NCBI RefSeq assembly: GCF_014876185.1
Contig: NZ_JADALJ010000001.1
Span: 1,779,501 to 1,843,500, forward strand
Direction: 5' to 3'
Origin: Rufibacter sp. LB8
GTDB lineage: Bacteria > Bacteroidota > Bacteroidia > Cytophagales > Hymenobacteraceae
DNA: 64,000 bases
Below, in pieces: positions 59,583 through 64,000 of the stretch. The position numbers and the translations under genes were made by a program. The first letter of the stretch is position 1, and each line of letters begins with the position of its first letter. Under the pieces are notes generated by a model. That model worked only from the letters and a program-made list of their open reading frames with translations. It searched no databases and was not told the origin of the DNA.

Positions 59583-62033
59583 TTAAAACGAAAACGAGAA
59601 CGTGGCTTTGAGGGCGAAGTTATCAAGTTGCCTAGCTACCGCATATTCACCATATCTATAGAACACGCCCGCGCCCAGGCCCAGGTAATACACGTTCAGG
59701 TACGGGAACCGCACCAGGTTATCCACGCTGAGGCCCGACTCAAAAAAGCCTTTTTCCATGGTTTTGAACGAAATACCTTCATGTTGTCCCATGTTTTTCA
59801 ACTGCCCGAAACCCACATTCTGCGTGAACACCAGCTCCGGCTGAAAGTATTTGTTCTGTCCTTTGTACAGCAGTTTCCCGAAGTTATGGGTCAGGAAAAA
59901 GTAGGCGTAGCGGTTAGCGGCAAATTCATACAAGGCCATGGTCTGGAACCGGTTAGGAATAAACAAATCGCCCAGGAAAGAGCCGGTGCGGCTGCCGTGG
60001 CCGTTGTTCAGATATGGGTAGGGCAGGGTGCCCGTGATCATACCGGCCGCCAATTGCACCTCGGTGCTGCCCATGTTCCGGAGGTAAAATGCGTGGTCCA
60101 CTTTAAGCGCCAGCCGGTGGTAGGCAAATTCGCCGCGGTCAGCAAAACCGTCAAGCCCGCGGCCGTAGTAAAACGTAAACACCGGAAAACTGGGTTTAAG
60201 CACCACCGCGCCTCGGCCAATCTGGGTGTACCGTTCCTGCACCGCCAGCCTTAACCCAATGCCCGCTTCTACCGTCTGGAAATCTGGGTTCGGTTGGCCG
60301 TCATCTCCCGCCGGATTGGCAAACCGGTAGGCGTACCCGGGGTTTCGGGCTTCCTGGGTGAGTGAGGTGCGCACCTGCAAATACTTGAACACTCTGAATT
60401 TTAGTGTTGCCTGTAATTGCTCCACGCGGTCCATTCTTGAGATAATAAAATCGCCCAGACTTTCCTGGCTCAAGGGCAATTGGTGTTCCTGAAAAAAAGC
60501 CACAGAACCGGGCTCTGATACGTCTTGCTGGTAGCGCAGTTCCAGCACCGCCTCAGCCTGACGGTGCAGGTTTAACCCCAGATTTCCGCCGTACTTTAGG
60601 GCATGGTCACCGGTACCATAGGCCACGTATCCGCCCAGTTGCAGGATTTTTGAGAAGTCCTCGTTCGTTTGCAGGCCCAGGCCCAGGCGGTATTGCTCGT
60701 AAGTATTAAAGGAAAACAAGCGGCTGGGAATAAGGTCTACCTTGCCCAGTTTGTAACGGTTGAGCACCAGCCCCTCTATCACGTGCATGTAGGTATTGAG
60801 CAGATTGAGGGTGCCAGTCCCCAGAGAATCATAGAGCCGGTATGTGTTCTGCTCCAGCACATTCAGTGAATCTGCTCGGTACTGTTGCCAGACCGCTTCG
60901 GGCTGACGGTTGGCCAGCGGCGCCATCTGGGTTTTGACGTGGTTGAAATCTTTTTTCTGCAGCGCGGGCGACAATTGCACATTGCTCAGGTAACTTTTGG
61001 TGGTGAGCACCAGGTTGCCGCCACCTAGTTTGTACTGCGTGAAGCCCGCCACCAAATGCAACTGGTCTGGAAACCAACGGCCTTGCACGCGCCGGTATTT
61101 CTGCTGAATCCTGAATTTCACCAGCAAGTCTTGGGCGGCGGGCTCTGCGGTCACGTTCTCAATGGCGAACCCATCTGATGAAATAGCCAGCACGCCTTGG
61201 AGGCCGGCTATGTTCTTGCCCGGCAGCGGCGCGTATGAAATCAAAAAGGTGGTGTCTTGCCCGCGCACCAACGTCTCTTCCAAATAGAAGTCATATTTCT
61301 TCAGGCTGCCCGCGCTCAGGGGGTTCAAAAAATGCTGGTCAAAGAAGGTGACCTGGTCCTGGTAAAAAGAAAACGGCTGAAAATCGGTGCCCACCATGGC
61401 CAGAATGGGGTCTTTGTAGCCGGTCATTTTGTTGGCCAGCACTATTTCCTTGGTGTGGTTGGGCGCCAGAAAACTGCGCAACGTGTAGGACTCACTCACG
61501 AACAAATGGCTCTTTTTAAACAGGCTGCCTTCCGAAGAGGAAGATGAATCCAGGTCCAGAGCATCGGGGTTGAAGCCCTTGAGCGTGGCCACTGTTTTGT
61601 TGTAGGAATTGTATTGAAAGGCGGGCAATTGTTCCGGGTCATGCCGCGCCTTGTGCTGCACCGCCTGCCGGATAATCCTGTGCGCCGGGTTCTGGCCGGG
61701 CCTGACCACCACTTCCTGCAAACCGGTAGCTTTTTCCTGCAGCAGAATGACACGCACTTCCCCGGGCGTAAAGCTGCCGCACGCCACTTCCGCCTTCTCA
61801 AACCCCACCGAACTCACTTCCAAGGCGCAACTAGTACCGGCCAAGCGCAAACTGAAATTCCCGTTGATGTCTGAGGTAGTGCCCACCTGGCTGCCTTTCA
61901 CCGCGATGCTCGCGAACGCCAGCGGCGCCTTGGTCTGACTATGGATCACCTGCCCCTTGAGGAAAAGCCCCTGCGCCTGCGCCAACATCGGCATCAAAAC
62001 AAACAGGAAGGCTACTAAAACGCGTGACTGCAT
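59583..62033 (-). CDS. DUF5686 outer-membrane protein with carboxypeptidase-regulatory domain
   Basis: 816 residues with a signal peptide (residues 1-20). An N-terminal CarboxypepD_reg-like sandwich (about 22-105, GQVIHSQTKAPLAFASIAVKG, then the TTSDINGNFSL strand) is followed by VVVRPGQNPAHRIIRQAVQ and a long DUF5686 region with beta-barrel-like strands (FYLEETLVRGQDTTF, GGYVAYGTGDHALKYGG) ending in ALKATFSFSF. DUF5686 proteins are common in Bacteroidota outer membranes; the function is not known, though they are often listed as TonB-independent barrel proteins. Convergent with the A2M gene. Confidence 0.9.
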   Translation of the reverse strand: MQSRVLVAFLFVLMPMLAQAQGLFLKGQVIHSQTKAPLAFASIAVKGSQVGTTSDINGNFSLRLAGTSCALEVSSVGFEKAEVACGSFTPGEVRVILLQEKATGLQEVVVRPGQNPAHRIIRQAVQHKARHDPEQLPAFQYNSYNKTVATLKGFNPDALDLDSSSSSEGSLFKKSHLFVSESYTLRSFLAPNHTKEIVLANKMTGYKDPILAMVGTDFQPFSFYQDQVTFFDQHFLNPLSAGSLKKYDFYLEETLVRGQDTTFLISYAPLPGKNIAGLQGVLAISSDGFAIENVTAEPAAQDLLVKFRIQQKYRRVQGRWFPDQLHLVAGFTQYKLGGGNLVLTTKSYLSNVQLSPALQKKDFNHVKTQMAPLANRQPEAVWQQYRADSLNVLEQNTYRLYDSLGTGTLNLLNTYMHVIEGLVLNRYKLGKVDLIPSRLFSFNTYEQYRLGLGLQTNEDFSKILQLGGYVAYGTGDHALKYGGNLGLNLHRQAEAVLELRYQQDVSEPGSVAFFQEHQLPLSQESLGDFIISRMDRVEQLQATLKFRVFKYLQVRTSLTQEARNPGYAYRFANPAGDDGQPNPDFQTVEAGIGLRLAVQERYTQIGRGAVVLKPSFPVFTFYYGRGLDGFADRGEFAYHRLALKVDHAFYLRNMGSTEVQLAAGMITGTLPYPYLNNGHGSRTGSFLGDLFIPNRFQTMALYEFAANRYAYFFLTHNFGKLLYKGQNKYFQPELVFTQNVGFGQLKNMGQHEGISFKTMEKGFFESGLSVDNLVRFPYLNVYYLGLGAGVFYRYGEYAVARQLDNFALKATFSFSF

Positions 62034-62128
62034 ACCGGCTATTGGAGACTTCTGATGAAAACTTTGGAATAGAAATTAACCGAGGTGAAGGTACGCAGAA
62101 AGCGGCAGGAACCGCTGCGGACAAAAAA

Positions 62129-62170
62129 TGCGTTTTCGGGCTCATTTCTGAAAATGAGCCCGAAAACGCA
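62129..62170. repeat. Dispersed palindrome copy 28 (CGGGCTC type)
   Basis: TGCGTTTTCGGGCTCATTTC and exact complement, 25 bases beyond the thioesterase stop. Confidence 0.92.
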
Positions 62171-62195
62171 CGCACCTTAGGTCAAATTTAAACGC

Positions 62196-62708
62196 TTACT
62201 TGGCGAGTTTCATCTCGTCGCGCAGCTGCTTTACGCGGTCTTCAAACAAGGCGGGCGTTTCTTCCTTCACCACCACTTCGTCAAAGAGTTGCATGAGTTC
62301 AGGCTCGTGCTGGGCGCGCTCACTTTTGCGCACGTCTATGTATACAAACTTGGTCCAGAGAATGGCTTTGAGTTTCTGCCTGTGCTCGTCTAACATAATG
62401 TGTTCCACCAACATGCTGGTGTCGCTCACCTGCCTGATGCTGGTCCTGATGGTCACTAGTTCCCGCACGCGGGCGGGCTGCAGGTACACAATCTGGTTCT
62501 GGCCCACCACCCAGGCGCGGCCGGTCTTCCGAAAGAACGCATGAATGTCCAGCCCGTAGGCTTCCTCCACCTGGTCTTCGCGCTCATTCTGGAAATAATT
62601 GAGAAACGCGCTGTTGTTCAAATGCCCGAAGGGGTCGCAATGGTCAAACCTGATGCGGGTCTGGCTTTCCAGCACGGCTGGCTTGGGAGTATTGGTCTGG
62701 TCTGTCAT
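62196..62708 (-). CDS. Hotdog-fold acyl-CoA thioesterase
   Basis: 170 residues from ATG 62708; an upstream in-frame start (62744) would add 12 residues of no recognisable kind. The 4-hydroxybenzoyl-CoA thioesterase-type pattern is visible: RIRFDHCDPFGHLNNSAFLN (Asp25, His29, Asn31), then ARVRELVTIRTSIRQVSDTS. These enzymes hydrolyse short- or medium-chain acyl-CoA, or aryl-CoA. Tetramer, cytoplasm. The C-terminal 30 residues are charged and may be a helix. Confidence 0.9.
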   Translation of the reverse strand: MTDQTNTPKPAVLESQTRIRFDHCDPFGHLNNSAFLNYFQNEREDQVEEAYGLDIHAFFRKTGRAWVVGQNQIVYLQPARVRELVTIRTSIRQVSDTSMLVEHIMLDEHRQKLKAILWTKFVYIDVRKSERAQHEPELMQLFDEVVVKEETPALFEDRVKQLRDEMKLAK

Positions 62709-62790
62709 AGTTATGTCGATTGCATGGAGCCTAAAATTGGGCAAAAAACCGGACCTAGCCTAGCAAACCGCGCGTCTTGCCTGGGCAAAC

Positions 62791-62830
62791 CCGTTTTCGG
62801 GCTCATTTCCAGAAATGAGCCCGAAAACGG
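62791..62830. repeat. Dispersed palindrome copy 29 (CGGGCTC type)
   Basis: CCGTTTTCGGGCTCATTTCC and complement; 16 bases beyond the response-regulator stop. Confidence 0.93.
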
Positions 62831-62845
62831 AACACCCAGGTTCCT

Positions 62846-63544
62846 TCAAATGCTTTTCTGGTGGAGCCACCGCAGCACGTCCTCTTTGTATTGCCGGCCC
62901 AACGGAATCTCTTTCTGGCCCACGGTCACCTGCTCGGCGGTAAAACTCTGCACGTGCGCCAGGTTGATGATAAAGGACTTCTGCACCCGCAGAAATTGGT
63001 GGGCGGGCAGTTTCTCCTCCAGATACGTCAGGCTGTAATAACCCACCAGTTCACGGCTGGTGGTTTTGATTTTGACGTAGTTGCGAAGGCTTTCCAGGTA
63101 CTCAATATCAGCCACGTTCACTTTCACCATGGCCTTGTCAATCTTAAGGTAAAGAAAAGTTTCTGGCTCCGCCGATGGTTTGCTAGATTTTCCCACAACT
63201 TTAGCCACCGCCTTGGCCAGCCGCTCAAACGACACCGGTTTTACCAGATAATCCACGGCGTCATGCTCAAACCCCTGCAGCGCGAATTCTCGGTGCGCGG
63301 TGGTGAAAATCAGGTTGGTAGAGGATTTCAGGAACGGCGCCAACTCAAAACCGGTGAGCCCGGGCATGGTGATGTCAAGAAAAAGCACATCGGGCGCGGG
63401 TTGGGTCTGCAGGAAGTGCAGGGCCTGAAAAGGATCATCAAACGAAGCCAACATGTGCACGTGCGGTAACTTTCCCAAATGCGTTTTGAGCACCTCCAGG
63501 GCTAGGGGCTCGTCATCTACCAATACACAGGTCAAAAGTTTCAT
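62846..63544 (-). CDS. LytTR-family response regulator
   Basis: 232 residues. Receiver domain: acidic pocket Asp10, Asp11, phosphoacceptor Asp57 in VLFLDITMPG, and Lys in LVKPVSF. LytTR DNA-binding domain (about 140-230) with VNVADIEYLESLRNYVKI, REYLVGYYSLTYLEEKL-like segment and RVQKSFIINLAHVQSF. It binds direct repeats upstream of its targets as the partner of the adjacent histidine kinase. The two genes overlap by four bases, kinase first. Confidence 0.95.
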   Translation of the reverse strand: MKLLTCVLVDDEPLALEVLKTHLGKLPHVHMLASFDDPFQALHFLQTQPAPDVLFLDITMPGLTGFELAPFLKSSTNLIFTTAHREFALQGFEHDAVDYLVKPVSFERLAKAVAKVVGKSSKPSAEPETFLYLKIDKAMVKVNVADIEYLESLRNYVKIKTTSRELVGYYSLTYLEEKLPAHQFLRVQKSFIINLAHVQSFTAEQVTVGQKEIPLGRQYKEDVLRWLHQKSI

Positions 63545-64000
63545 GCCAATGGGAGTTGAAGGGTGGCCAAATAGGTGTCTGTTTTCTGGGTTTTCAGGAC
63601 GAAGGATCTGGGATAAAGCAGTTCTAACCGCTTGCGCAGATTGGTGAGTCCCACGCCGGAGGCAAATATTTTCTCTTCAATAGTATAAGCAGGCAAGTCG
63701 TTTTCCACGGTGAAGGTCAATCTGTTCTGCTGTACCTGGGCATTCAACCGTACCCAAGCCTTGCCCAACCGGTTTCCGTGTTTAAACGCATTTTCCACCA
63801 GCGGCAACAGCAGCAATGGAGCCACTTTCTGCTGCGGCTCCATTCCTACTCCGTAGATTGAAATTGTCACTTTCTCGCCCAGGCGCAACTTTTCCAGGGC
63901 CACGTAGTGTTGCACCATTTCCCACTCTTTCTGCAAGGGCACCAGGTCCTGCTCGCAGTCATAGGTCATGTAACTCAACACTTCAGAGAGGCGCAACACC
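63541..64000 (-). CDS. LytS-type sensor histidine kinase, C-terminal part (5' end outside window)
   Basis: About 153 residues remain, continuing beyond the right edge. The His_kinase/HATPase region shows the post-histidine segment with EVLSYMTYDCEQDLVPLQKEW, LEKLRLGEKV, the N-box PLLLLPLVENAFKHG and a G-box GVGLTNLRKRLELLY. These are typical of the LytS/YpdA group that pairs with LytTR regulators. The sensor and phosphoacceptor His region are outside the window. It overlaps the regulator gene by four bases (ATGA). Confidence 0.93.
   Translation of the reverse strand, partial: VLRLSEVLSYMTYDCEQDLVPLQKEWEMVQHYVALEKLRLGEKVTISIYGVGMEPQQKVAPLLLLPLVENAFKHGNRLGKAWVRLNAQVQQNRLTFTVENDLPAYTIEEKIFASGVGLTNLRKRLELLYPRSFVLKTQKTDTYLATLQLPLA

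Noticed and set aside
251-62830. Dispersed palindromes considered as CRISPR repeats or insertion-sequence ends
   Set aside because: They are singly placed with no regular spacers, no cas genes, no bounded segment and no transposase between copies.
1-64000. tRNA, rRNA, tmRNA or riboswitch genes
   Set aside because: No cloverleaf T-loop (GGTTCGAAT-type) with matching acceptor ends, and no recognisable riboswitch core, was found by eye in the intergenic stretches.

Overview
The window is chromosomal DNA of a Bacteroidota bacterium, most likely a Cytophagales member of the Hymenobacteraceae type (Rufibacter/Pontibacter-like; the genus is inference). Support comes from a SusC/SusD pair, DUF5686 and DUF2911 proteins, a giant alpha-2-macroglobulin with a SusC-like module, few Shine-Dalgarno sites, several TAnnTTTG promoter boxes, and GC a little above 50 percent in most genes.

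Layout. 1-8.2 kb: tail of a beta-hydroxyacid dehydrogenase, a retropepsin/PDZ protein, a secreted M14 peptidase, two small genes, queA and an M48 peptidase. 8.3-14.1 kb: SusD/SusC nutrient-uptake operon and a DUF2911 protein. 14.2-18.1 kb: an accessory patch with two AT-rich genes whose borders look like integron cassettes, a sodium:solute symporter preceded by an unlisted 41-residue membrane peptide, and an AT-rich orphan. 18.1-33.3 kb: PIG-L deacetylase, envelope lipoproteins, OmpA, a zinc-ribbon protein, a CDGSH protein, an amino-acid permease, an amidohydrolase, a porin-like barrel, GNAT, a deoxynucleoside kinase, a STAS-like protein and an M23 lipoprotein. 33.4-43 kb: MOSC protein, xseA-xseB, a lipoprotein cyclophilin, M13 peptidase, YihY/BrkB membrane protein and an alkyltransferase-like protein. 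43.2-48.8 kb: a complete RND efflux operon (adaptor, pump, TolC). 49.5-64 kb: a YdiJ-like FAD/Fe-S dehydrogenase, a 2137-residue A2M protein, a DUF5686 protein, a thioesterase and a LytTR/LytS two-component pair that runs off the right edge.

Two kinds of non-coding structure dominate. The first is a 40-bp dispersed palindrome (arm CCGTTTTCGGGCTC, or its compensated form CCGTTTTGGGGCTC). It occurs 29 times including degenerate copies, usually a few bases after a stop codon, and probably acts as a transcription terminator or mRNA 3' end. The second is a composite of about 450-560 bp, present at 38.3 and 48.9 kb. It has three perfectly conserved blocks that can pair with one another around an exchangeable central module, followed by the same series of hairpins in both copies. 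These two families and the cassette-like pair at 14.3-15.6 kb are the parts of the window most worth follow-up. No tRNA, rRNA, CRISPR array, transposase or integrase was seen.
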